Source: Myxococcales bacterium
GTDB taxonomy: Bacteria; Myxococcota; Myxococcia; Myxococcales; Anaeromyxobacteraceae
Direction of reading: 5' to 3'
Length of the DNA stretch: 9,883 nt
NCBI GenBank assembly: GCA_021784495.1
Contig: JAJXSQ010000049.1
Coordinates: 1 to 9,883, forward strand
Positions 1 through 6,081 of the stretch are shown here, piece by piece; the first letter of the stretch is position 1; each line of letters begins with the position of its first letter. The notes under the pieces are model-generated. The model was not told where the DNA came from and did no database searches. It saw only the letters and a program-made list of their open reading frames with translations. Both the position numbers and the translations under genes were made by a program.

Positions 1-1
1 C

Positions 2-1516
2 GGGCGGGCGGCGCGGGCGGGCGCCCTCGGCACCGGCGCGGGCGCGCGCGGGCGGGGCGCGGCGCCGGAGATCGCGGCGCTCCTCGATCGCGAGCAGTGG
101 GAGGCGGTGAGCGCGCCGCCGGACGCGCCGCTCCTCGTCCTCGGGAGCGCGGGGAGCGGCAAGACGACGGTCGCGCTCCACCGGCTCGCCCGGGTCGCGG
201 CCGCCGACCCCCGGACCTACCCGCCGTCGCGGCTCCTCGTCGTGGTCCCGGAGCCGGGGCTCGCGGCGCTCTCGGCGCGCCTCCTCGCGCCCCTCGGCCT
301 CGACCGGGTGGCGATCCGGACGCTCGACGCCTGGGCGCGGGGCGCCTTCCAGTCGGTCTTCGGGGTCCCGCCGCCGCGCCTCTGCGCCGACGCCCCGGCG
401 CTGGTGTCGCGGCTCAAGCGCCACCCGGCGCTCCACCGGGTGCTCCGGCGGCGCCTCCAGGCCGCCGGTACGGCCTCGCTCCGCCGGCTGCGCGCCGAGC
501 TGGGCGATCTCCTGGTCGACCGGGCCTTCCTCGGGGCGGTGGTCGAGGCGGCGGGCGGCGAGCTCCCGAGCACCGCGATCGAGGAGACCGTCCGGCACAC
601 CCGGCTCCAGCTCGCGCCGCCCGCGAGCGCCGCGCTCGCCGGCGTCGACGCCGATCGGCTCGCCACCCTCGACGGGCTCCCGGTCGAGGCCGACACGCCG
701 GAGGCGCTCGGCGGCACGCTCGACCTCGAGGACCTGCCGGTCCTGGTCTGGCTCGCGGCGGTGCGCGCCGGCGCCGCCGGCCGGCGGGTCGCCCACCTGG
801 TGGTCGACGAGGCGGAGGACGTCTCGCTGGTCGAGCTCGCGGTCCTGGGGCGCCAGCTCGACGGGGGGCGGAGCGTCACCGTCGCCGGCGACGAGGCCCA
901 GGCGACGGGGGGCGCCCACGCCGGGTGGTCCGAGGCGCTCGCGGCCCTCGGCGCCGGCGACGCGCCGGTCGTCCGGCTGGCCACCGGCTACCGCTGCCCG
1001 CGGCCGGTGGCGGCGCTGGCGCACCGGATCCTCGGGCCGCTGGCGCCGCCCGAGCCGCCCGGCGCCGCGCGCGACGGGGCGCCGGTGGCGCGCTTCGACT
1101 TCCCCTCCGAGGCGCACGCCTGGCTCTTCGTTGCCGGCGCGCTCCGGGAGCTGGTCGAGCGCGAGCCGGCCGCGTCGGCGGCGGTCGTCTGCGCCTCCGC
1201 CGAGACCGCGCGCGGGCTCCACGCGCTCCTCGCCGACCTGCCCGAGGCCCGCCTCTCGATCGGCGGGGAGTTCACCTTCGGTCCCGGGATCGACGTCACC
1301 GACGTGGACGCGGTGAAGGGGCTGGAGTTCGACTACGTGGTCGTCCCCGACGCCTCGCGCCACGCCTACCCGGACGAACCGGAGGCGCGCCGCCGGCTCC
1401 ACGTCGCGGTGACGCGGGCCGCCCACCAGCTCTGGCTCGTCTCGGGCGGCCCCCCGTCGCCCCTGCTCGCCGAGGACGGCCCCTGTACCCGCGAGGGACC
1501 TCGAATTCCGGGGTGA
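2..1516 (+). CDS. UvrD/HelD-like superfamily 1 helicase, 5'-truncated by window edge
   Basis: C-terminal part of a superfamily 1 ATP-dependent helicase/translocase. The frame is open to the window edge, and a Q-motif-like segment (LLDREQWEAV, bases 80-109) runs straight through the GTG at 107, so 107 is an internal Val and the true start lies upstream. Counting residues from that Val, I see Walker A GSAGSGKTT (13-21) followed by VALHR, a HelD-type signature; motif II DEAED (234-238); motif III GDEAQ (261-265); motif IV around YRCP (295-298); motif V DAVKGLEFD (401-409); and motif VI VAVTRA (433-438). All core motifs are present. HelD proteins recycle stalled RNA polymerase and carry an N-terminal coiled coil, which would lie outside the window. 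UvrD-like DNA repair helicase is the alternative. Oddities are Glu instead of the usual Gln in motif II and a Gly/Ala/Arg-rich tract (bases 2-67) just before the ATPase core. The gene ends 52 bases before tpx. Confidence 0.88.
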   Translation, partial: GRAARAGALGTGAGARGRGAAPEIAALLDREQWEAVSAPPDAPLLVLGSAGSGKTTVALHRLARVAAADPRTYPPSRLLVVVPEPGLAALSARLLAPLGLDRVAIRTLDAWARGAFQSVFGVPPPRLCADAPALVSRLKRHPALHRVLRRRLQAAGTASLRRLRAELGDLLVDRAFLGAVVEAAGGELPSTAIEETVRHTRLQLAPPASAALAGVDADRLATLDGLPVEADTPEALGGTLDLEDLPVLVWLAAVRAGAAGRRVAHLVVDEAEDVSLVELAVLGRQLDGGRSVTVAGDEAQATGGAHAGWSEALAALGAGDAPVVRLATGYRCPRPVAALAHRILGPLAPPEPPGAARDGAPVARFDFPSEAHAWLFVAGALRELVEREPAASAAVVCASAETARGLHALLADLPEARLSIGGEFTFGPGIDVTDVDAVKGLEFDYVVVPDASRHAYPDEPEARRRLHVAVTRAAHQLWLVSGGPPSPLLAEDGPCTREGPRIPG

Positions 1517-1537
1517 TCGGCCTCATCTTGGGGCCGA
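1517..1537 (+). terminator. Hairpin directly after the helicase stop codon
   Basis: TCGGCC (1517-1522) pairs perfectly with GGCCGA (1532-1537), and a U·G pair (1523 with 1531) can extend the stem to 7 bp around a 7-base loop. It begins at the first base after the helicase TGA. No T-tract follows, as is usual in very G+C-rich genomes, so this could be a weak intrinsic terminator, or a structure in the tpx leader if tpx is co-transcribed with the helicase gene. Confidence 0.35.
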
Positions 1538-1553
1538 CCCTGACGATCCACCC

Positions 1554-1560
1554 AAGGAGA
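1554..1560 (+). promoter_or_regulatory. Shine-Dalgarno sequence of tpx
   Basis: AAGGAGA lies 8 bases before the ATG at 1569. It is the strongest ribosome binding site in the window and fixes the tpx start. It suggests high translation of the peroxidase compared with its neighbours, which have only weak G-rich sites. Confidence 0.85.
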
Positions 1561-1568
1561 AGCGGCGC

Positions 1569-2069
1569 ATGGCGACCATCACCCTCGGCGGCACCCCCAT
1601 CCACACCAACGGCGAGCTCCCCAAGGTCGGGAGCCACCCGCCCGACTTCAAGCTGACCTCCGGCGAGCTGAAGGATCTCGGGCTCGCCGACTTCAAGGGC
1701 AAGCGGAAGGTCCTGAACATCGTCCCCTCGCTCGACACCCCGGTCTGCGCGACCTCCACCCGCAAGTTCAACGAGTCGGCGGGGAAGCTCCCGAACGTGG
1801 CGGTGCTGGTGGTCTCGGCCGACCTGCCGTTCGCCTCGAAGCGCTTCTGCACCGTCGAGGGGCTGGCCAACGTGACGCCGCTCTCCACCTTCCGCTCCAC
1901 CTTCCCGAAGGACTGGGGGATCGCCATCGTCGACGGTCCGATGGCGGGGGTGACCGGCCGCGCGGTGGTGGTCCTCGACGAGGCCGACAAGGTCACCCAC
2001 GTGGAGCTGGTGCCGGAGATCAAGCAGGAGCCGAACTACGACGCGGCCCTGGCGGCGCTGAAGCGGTAG
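1569..2069 (+). CDS. tpx: Thiol peroxidase (Tpx), atypical 2-Cys peroxiredoxin
   Basis: Reduces hydrogen peroxide and preferentially alkyl/lipid hydroperoxides, with electrons from thioredoxin. The 166-residue length matches the family closely. The peroxidatic cysteine Cys60 lies in the family signature PSLDTPVC with Thr57 three residues before it; the resolving cysteine Cys94 is in SADLPFASKRFC; Arg131 (GRAVVV) completes the catalytic set, corresponding to Thr58, Cys61, Cys95 and Arg133 of the E. coli enzyme. No signal peptide is visible, so it should act in the cytoplasm unless exported unconventionally. The start is set by a strong AAGGAGA site 8 bases upstream. It stands 52 bases after the helicase gene and 55 before the HDOD gene, with hairpins on both sides, so it may be monocistronic. 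No OxyR- or PerR-type operator is recognisable. Identification is secure. Confidence 0.97.
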   Translation: MATITLGGTPIHTNGELPKVGSHPPDFKLTSGELKDLGLADFKGKRKVLNIVPSLDTPVCATSTRKFNESAGKLPNVAVLVVSADLPFASKRFCTVEGLANVTPLSTFRSTFPKDWGIAIVDGPMAGVTGRAVVVLDEADKVTHVELVPEIKQEPNYDAALAALKR

Positions 2070-2071
2070 CG

Positions 2072-2100
2072 CGGGCCCGGCCGGCGATTGGCCGGGCTCG
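2072..2100 (+). terminator. Strong GC hairpin after tpx
   Basis: Bases 2072-2082 and 2090-2100 form an 11-bp stem with one G·U pair around a 7-base loop (GGCGATT); the inner 8 bp (GCCCGGCC with GGCCGGGC) are perfect. It starts 2 bases after the tpx TAG. There is no T-tract, but the position and stability fit an intrinsic-type terminator for tpx. Its right arm overlaps the predicted -35 element of the HDOD gene. Confidence 0.6.
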
Positions 2101-2116
2101 ACGGTCCGTGCTACCT
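2088..2116 (+). promoter_or_regulatory. Predicted sigma-70-type promoter of the HDOD gene
   Basis: TTGGCC (2088-2093) and CTACCT (2111-2116) are separated by exactly 17 bases and resemble the TTG-rich -35 and TA-containing -10 elements reported for vegetative promoters in high-GC deltaproteobacteria. A start of transcription about 7 bases after the -10 falls at roughly 2122-2125, on or next to the GTG at 2125. This is a pattern-based prediction without experimental support. Confidence 0.4.
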
Positions 2117-2124
2117 GTCGAGCC

Positions 2125-3231
2125 GTGCTCGACTGGCTGCGACGCCTCCTCGGCGTGCCGTCGCCGCGCCCCCGGAGGCACCCCCCGGGCGGCGAGGCGA
2201 CGAGCGCGCCGCCCGGGGTCGGCGAGCCCGCGCCCGGGGAGGCGCGCGAGCCGGAGCCGCCCTTCGCGCCGTTCGCGCGGGCGCTCGGGGTGCCGCTCCC
2301 GGACCCGCCGCCCCCGCCCGACGGCGACGGGGAGGCGGCGGAGCTGGCCCTCGGCCAGCGGATCCTCGACCACGTCCGGGGGAACAAGCTGGGCCCCTCC
2401 TCGGCCCCGTCCCTCAGCCTGCGGATCCTGAACATGGTCGCCTCACCCGGGGTGGAGATCGCCGAGCTCTCCCGGCTGATCTCGGCCGATCCGGCGCTCT
2501 CGGCCGGGGTCCTCAACGTCGCCAACTCGGCCTTCTTCCGCGGGCTCTCGGAGATCGAGACGGTGCGCGACGCGGTCGCCCGGCTCGGCCTCGAGGAGGT
2601 GGGCCGGGTCGCCGGCGCGCTCTCGGCCCGGAGCCTCTTCAACCCCCGGCTCCGCCAGGAGCAGCAGGCCTTCGGCCCCCGCTTCGATCGGCTCTACCGC
2701 CGGGCGATCGTGGTCGCCACCGGCGCCGCCTCGCTCGCCCTCCGCCGCCCCGGCGGCCGGTCGGATCGCGCCTACCTCGGCGGCATGCTCCACGACGTCG
2801 GCCGGACGGTGGCCCTCCGCGCGGTCGCGGCGCTGGCCGTCGACGGGGCGCTCGGGTTCGAGCCCGCCGATCCGCGCGTGGAGGGGGCCATCGACCGGGT
2901 CCACCTCGAGATCGGCGGCGAGCTCCACCAGGCCTGGGCGCTCCCCCAGTACCTGACGGTGCTGGCGGTCCGCCACCACGATCCCGAGATCCCGGCCGAC
3001 CCGGAGTTCACCGACCTGCACCTCGTGCGGCTGGCGGCGGCGGTCCACGACCTGAAGGCCGCCCCGCCCGCGCAGCCCTCCCGCGCCGCCGCGGAGCTGG
3101 TCCAGAGCGCCGCGGCGCTCCGGCTCGATCCGAACGCCGTCCGGGCGCTCGCCGGCGAGCTGCGCCAGGCGGGGGAGAAGGTCGCGACCGCGTTCGGCCT
3201 CGGCCCCGCCGCGCCGCCCTCGCGGCGCTGA
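2125..3231 (+). CDS. HDOD-domain signalling protein
   Basis: A 368-residue soluble protein. Residues 1-10 form a short amphipathic start (VLDWLRRLLG), about 11-75 are a Pro/Gly/Glu-rich low-complexity tether, and about 85-300 are an HDOD domain, recognisable by LRILNMVASPG, the segment ISADPALSAGVLNVANS, GGMLHDVGR with His223-Asp224, and RHHDPE with His284-His285-Asp286. HDOD domains are relatives of HD phosphohydrolases found in stress, motility and cyclic-di-GMP-linked regulation; their catalytic activity is generally unproven and many are thought to act as binding scaffolds. This one lacks the GYP motif of cyclic-di-GMP phosphodiesterases and no output domain is attached. The GTG start is chosen because no other start codon is evident upstream in this frame and a promoter sits immediately before it; there is no convincing ribosome binding site. 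It converges on the ABC-F gene. The exact role is unknown. Confidence 0.9.
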   Translation: MLDWLRRLLGVPSPRPRRHPPGGEATSAPPGVGEPAPGEAREPEPPFAPFARALGVPLPDPPPPPDGDGEAAELALGQRILDHVRGNKLGPSSAPSLSLRILNMVASPGVEIAELSRLISADPALSAGVLNVANSAFFRGLSEIETVRDAVARLGLEEVGRVAGALSARSLFNPRLRQEQQAFGPRFDRLYRRAIVVATGAASLALRRPGGRSDRAYLGGMLHDVGRTVALRAVAALAVDGALGFEPADPRVEGAIDRVHLEIGGELHQAWALPQYLTVLAVRHHDPEIPADPEFTDLHLVRLAAAVHDLKAAPPAQPSRAAAELVQSAAALRLDPNAVRALAGELRQAGEKVATAFGLGPAAPPSRR

Positions 3232-3236
3232 GCGGC

Positions 3237-3252
3237 GGCCGCGGGCGCGGCC
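3237..3252. terminator. Bidirectional hairpin between convergent HDOD and ABC-F genes
   Basis: GGCCGC (3237-3242) and GCGGCC (3247-3252) form a perfect 6-bp GC stem with a 4-base loop (GGGC). It fills most of the 21-base gap between the two convergent stop codons, so it would serve as a terminator for both strands. No T-tract is present on either side. Confidence 0.45.
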
Positions 3253-5226
3253 TCACCCCGCCCCGTCGGGCGCCTCGAGCCGTCCCGAGGCCTCCGCCCA
3301 CCGGTCGAGGAGCGTCGCGAGCTCCGCCTCGGCCGCGGCCTTCCGCTCGATCCGCGGCCGCGCCCGGGCGAAGTCCGCGTAGAGCCCCGGGTCGGCGAGC
3401 GCCGCCGTCTCCTCCGCCACCACCGCCTCGAGCGCCGCGATCCGGGCCTCGATGCGCGCGATCTCGTCGCGGAGCGGCCGCTCCCGCCGGTACCGGGCGT
3501 TGCGCGCCTCGGCCTCGGCGCGGCGCCGGTCGCGCCCGCCCTCGACGGCGCGCTCCGCGCCGCCGTCCGGCGCCGGGCCCTCGCCGGCCTGCGCGGTGGC
3601 CAGCTCCTGGTGGTGGAGCCAGTCGTCGAGGTTCCCCGGGGACGCCAGGATCGCGCCGTCCCGCACCTCCCAGGTGGCGGTGGCGAGCCGGTTCACGAAG
3701 GTCCGGTTGTGGCTCACGAAGAGGAGCGTGCCCGGGAAGCCGGCGAGCGCCTCGACGAGCGCCTCGCTGCTGTCGAGGTCGAGGTGGTTCGTCGGCTCGT
3801 CGAGGAGGAGCAGGTTGGCGGGCACGAGGAGCAGCCGCGCCAGGGCCACCCGCGCCCGCTCGCCGCCGGAGAGGACGCCGATCGGCTTCTCGACGTCGTC
3901 CCCCGAGAAGAGGAAGGCGCCGGCGATCGACCGGACGTGGGCCTCCCCGCGATCCGGGACGACCGACCAGAGCGCCTCGAGGACGGTGGCGTCCGCGTCG
4001 AGCGCCCCGGTGGCGCCGCCGCCCGGCTCGAGCAGGTGCTGGGCGTAGTAGCCGAGGACCACGCCGTGGCCGGGGAGGACCCGCCCGGCGTCGGGGGCGA
4101 GCACGCCGGCCGCGAGCTTGAGGAGCGTCGATTTGCCGGCGCCGTTCGGGCCGATCACCCCCACCCGCTCGCCCCGGCGGAGGGTCGCCGAGAGATCCCG
4201 GTAGACGACGCGGGGGCCGAAGGCCTTCGACACCCCCTCCAGCCGGAGGACGTCGACCCCGGAGCGCGGCGGGTCGGCGAAGCGGAACCGCGCGGTGGCG
4301 CGGGCCTCGAGGGTCTGGACCTCCTCCATCTTGTCGAGCAGGCGCTGCTTGGAGCGGGCCTGGGCGGCCTTGGTCGCCTTGGCGCCGAACCGGTCGATGA
4401 AGCCCTCGAGCTGATCGCGCTTCGCCCGCTGGCGCGCCGCCTCCGCCTCCAGCCGCTCCCGCTCCTCGACCCGCCACCGCCGGTAGGCGGTGACCCCGCC
4501 CGAGTAGGCGCGCAGCCCCTCCGGCTCGAGGGACAGCACCCGCGAGACCTGCCGGTCGAGGAACTCGCGGTCGTGCGACACGAGGACCAGGGCGCGGCGG
4601 CTCGACCGCAGGAACGCGTCGAACCAGGTGAGGGTCGGGACGTCGAGGTGGTTCGTCGGCTCGTCGAGCAGGAGCAGGTCCGGGTCCTGGAGGAGGAGCC
4701 CGGCGAGCGCCGCCCGCATCTTCCAGCCGCCGGAGAGGGCCGAGGCGGGGCGGGCCAGATCGTCGTCGGCGAACCCCAGGCCGGCGAGGAGCCGCTCCGC
4801 CCGGTGGCGGCCGAAGCGCTCCTCGAAGTGGTCGAGCTGCTCGTGGAGATCGGCGAGCGCCGCCGAGAGCTCGAGCTGGGCGTCCGGCGCGGCGGCGGCG
4901 GCCAGCCCCGCCTCCGCGGCGCGGAGCCGGTCCTCCAGGGAGGCGCGGCCCGGGACCGCGGCCAGGACCGACTCGAGGACCGAGCCGCCCGGGAGCGCCG
5001 CCACGTCCTGGGGGAGGTGGCCGACCCGGGTGCCGCGCCGGAGGGTGAGCCCCCCGGCGTCGGGCGCGAGCTCCCCGGAGAGGATCCGCAGGAGCGTCGA
5101 CTTCCCCGTCCCGTTGGCGCCGAGGAGGCCGATCCGGTCGGTCGGCCCGATCGAGAAGCCGGCGCCGGCGAGCAGGACCTTCCGGCCGTGGGCCAGGGAG
5201 AGGCCGCTGGCGACGAGCAGGCTCAT
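3253..5226 (-). CDS. ABC-F family ATPase (YheS/YdiF-like translation factor)
   Basis: A 657-residue cytoplasmic protein with two ATP-binding cassettes and no membrane segments, the hallmark of ABC-F proteins that enter the ribosomal E site and act on the peptidyl-tRNA. Cassette 1 has Walker A GANGTGKST (36-44), signature LSGGWK (164-169) and DEPTNHLD (188-195). The interdomain linker includes IDRFGAKATKAAQARSK, very like the YheS/YdiF P-site tRNA-interaction region. Cassette 2 has Walker A GPNGAGKST (359-367), an LSGGE signature and DEPTNHLD (476-483). A C-terminal charged, coiled-coil tail of about 120 residues resembles the Uup/YheS extension. Both Walker B glutamates (Glu189, Glu477) are intact, so both sites look active. 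The ATG at 5226 is preceded by AGGG with a 6-base spacer. It is divergent from the OmpR-type operon. Subfamily placement within ABC-F, and whether it has an antibiotic-resistance role, cannot be decided here. Confidence 0.95.
   Translation of the reverse strand: MSLLVASGLSLAHGRKVLLAGAGFSIGPTDRIGLLGANGTGKSTLLRILSGELAPDAGGLTLRRGTRVGHLPQDVAALPGGSVLESVLAAVPGRASLEDRLRAAEAGLAAAAAPDAQLELSAALADLHEQLDHFEERFGRHRAERLLAGLGFADDDLARPASALSGGWKMRAALAGLLLQDPDLLLLDEPTNHLDVPTLTWFDAFLRSSRRALVLVSHDREFLDRQVSRVLSLEPEGLRAYSGGVTAYRRWRVEERERLEAEAARQRAKRDQLEGFIDRFGAKATKAAQARSKQRLLDKMEEVQTLEARATARFRFADPPRSGVDVLRLEGVSKAFGPRVVYRDLSATLRRGERVGVIGPNGAGKSTLLKLAAGVLAPDAGRVLPGHGVVLGYYAQHLLEPGGGATGALDADATVLEALWSVVPDRGEAHVRSIAGAFLFSGDDVEKPIGVLSGGERARVALARLLLVPANLLLLDEPTNHLDLDSSEALVEALAGFPGTLLFVSHNRTFVNRLATATWEVRDGAILASPGNLDDWLHHQELATAQAGEGPAPDGGAERAVEGGRDRRRAEAEARNARYRRERPLRDEIARIEARIAALEAVVAEETAALADPGLYADFARARPRIERKAAAEAELATLLDRWAEASGRLEAPDGAG
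3778..3815. repeat. 38-base direct repeat, copy in cassette 2 of the ABC-F gene
   Basis: This stretch matches 4642-4679 at 37 of 38 positions (27 identical bases, one mismatch, 10 identical bases). It encodes the Walker B and H-loop region, LLLLDEPTNHLD, of the second cassette. The offset to the other copy is 864 bases, which is a whole number of codons. Confidence 0.9.
4642..4679. repeat. 38-base direct repeat, copy in cassette 1 of the ABC-F gene
   Basis: Partner of 3778-3815, encoding the same LLLLDEPTNHLD motif in the first cassette with nearly identical codons. The single internal difference is at 4669 (C here, G at 3805). The similarity arises from a conserved motif plus restricted codon choice, or from gene conversion. 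Confidence 0.9.
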
Positions 5227-5260
5227 GGGGGGCCCTGGTTAACCCTTCTTCATCCCGGGA

Positions 5261-5275
5261 ACAAGCCCGGGCAAC
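5261..5275. repeat. Palindromic box 1 in the divergent intergenic region
   Basis: ACAAGCCCGGGCAAC centred on the perfect 8-base palindrome GCCCGGGC (5265-5272). It matches the second box at 5341 as ACA-R-GCCCGGGC-A-R. Just to its left a further CCCGGG (5254-5259) can pair with the CCCGGG in this box (5266-5271) around AACAAG. It lies about 35-50 bases upstream of the ABC-F ATG, a position that would suit an operator. Function is inferred from symmetry, repetition and location only. Confidence 0.4.
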
Positions 5276-5340
5276 GCGCGCCGGCCATCGATCCCGCTGC
5301 GGGCGCGGCCGTCGCGGGACCGGGGCGCTCCCCGGGGGCG

Positions 5341-5355
5341 ACAGGCCCGGGCAGG
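5341..5355. repeat. Palindromic box 2 overlapping the response-regulator ribosome binding site
   Basis: ACAGGCCCGGGCAGG with the same central palindrome GCCCGGGC (5345-5352) and the same ACA and CA flanks as box 1, exactly 80 bases downstream of it. Its right end overlaps the AGGGG Shine-Dalgarno sequence (5353-5357). A bound protein or a local RNA structure here could block the operon. Candidate operator only. Confidence 0.4.
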
Positions 5356-5364
5356 GGCACTAGG

Positions 5365-6081
5365 ATGACCGACGTGGCGACGACCGAGTCCCCGCTCCTC
5401 GTCCTCCTGGTCGAGGACGATCGGAAGCTGGCCGAGCTGACCCGGGAGTACCTCGCGGGCCACGGGGTGAGCGTCACCCACGTGGCCGACGGGCGGCTCG
5501 GGCTGGAGGAGGCGACGCGCGGCCGGTACGACGCGGTGCTGCTCGACCTCATGCTCCCCGGGCTCGACGGCCTCTCGATCTGCCGCGAGCTGCGGGTCCG
5601 CTCCGACGTGCCGATCCTGGTCATCACCGCCCGGGGCGAGGAGGTCGACCGGGTGATGGGGCTCGAGCTCGGCGCCGACGACTACCTGGCCAAGCCCTTC
5701 TCGCCGCGGGAGCTGGTGGCGCGGCTCCGGGCGGTGGTGCGCCGCTCCCGGGGCCGGGCCGGACCGCCGACCGCCGCCATCCGGGTCGGGGCGCTCTCCA
5801 TCGATCCGGGCTCGCGCCGGGCCGAGCTCGACGGGCGGGAGCTGGCGCTCACCGGCTACGAGTTCGACCTCCTCCGGGCGCTCGCCGAGCGGGCCGGGCG
5901 GATCCTCTCCCGGGAGCAGCTGATGGAGCTCGCCCGGGGGAGCGCCGAGGAGGCCTTCGACCGGTCGATCGACGTCCACGTCTCGCGCCTGCGCCAGAAG
6001 CTCGGCGACGATCCGAAGCGCCCCCGGATGATCAAGACGGTCCGGGGCGCCGGCTACCTCCTCGCCGGGGAGGGCGGGTGA
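5365..6081 (+). CDS. OmpR/PhoB-family response regulator
   Basis: A 238-residue DNA-binding response regulator. The receiver domain (about 11-125) has the acidic pocket Glu17-Asp18-Asp19, the phosphoacceptor Asp61 in LLDLMLPGLDG, Thr88 (VITAR) and Lys110 (KPF), so all switch residues are present. A winged-helix effector domain (about 140-235) shows the family pattern LTGYEFDLL, the recognition-helix segment SIDVHVSRLRQKLG and the wing TVRGAGYLL. The ATG at 5365 is preceded by AGGGG with a 7-base spacer; the frame is open far upstream, so this site decides the start. It overlaps the downstream kinase gene by 4 bases and is therefore its cognate partner and translationally coupled to it. The intergenic palindromes upstream are candidates for autoregulation. 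The stimulus and regulon are unknown; it cannot be assigned to a named system from sequence alone. Confidence 0.96.
   Translation: MTDVATTESPLLVLLVEDDRKLAELTREYLAGHGVSVTHVADGRLGLEEATRGRYDAVLLDLMLPGLDGLSICRELRVRSDVPILVITARGEEVDRVMGLELGADDYLAKPFSPRELVARLRAVVRRSRGRAGPPTAAIRVGALSIDPGSRRAELDGRELALTGYEFDLLRALAERAGRILSREQLMELARGSAEEAFDRSIDVHVSRLRQKLGDDPKRPRMIKTVRGAGYLLAGEGG

Noticed and set aside
107..109. GTG at 107 as the helicase start codon.
   Set aside because: The preceding in-frame codons encode LLDREQWEA, a Q-motif-like sequence that belongs to the ATPase core, so this GTG is an internal Val.
97..1656. A 519-residue open frame overlapping the helicase and the tpx start.
   Set aside because: The product is an Arg/Ala/Gly/Pro-rich shadow without domains; the helicase frame has all superfamily 1 motifs.
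2088..4121. A 677-residue open frame crossing the HDOD gene and antisense to the ABC-F gene.
   Set aside because: It is Arg/Ala/Pro-rich throughout and crosses two well-supported genes on opposite strands; it results from the scarcity of stop codons in G+C-rich DNA.
5338..5366. GCGACA, 17 bases, TAGGAT as a promoter for the response-regulator operon.
   Set aside because: Each hexamer matches at 4 of 6 positions, but the transcription start would fall downstream of the ATG at 5365 and its good ribosome binding site.
3610..6081. Very long open frame on the plus strand, antisense to the ABC-F gene and continuous with the response regulator.
   Set aside because: The part before 5365 mirrors the codon structure of the ABC-F gene and gives a low-complexity Arg/Glu/Pro/Gly/Val-rich product without motifs. 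Only the response-regulator part is real, and it has its own ribosome binding site.
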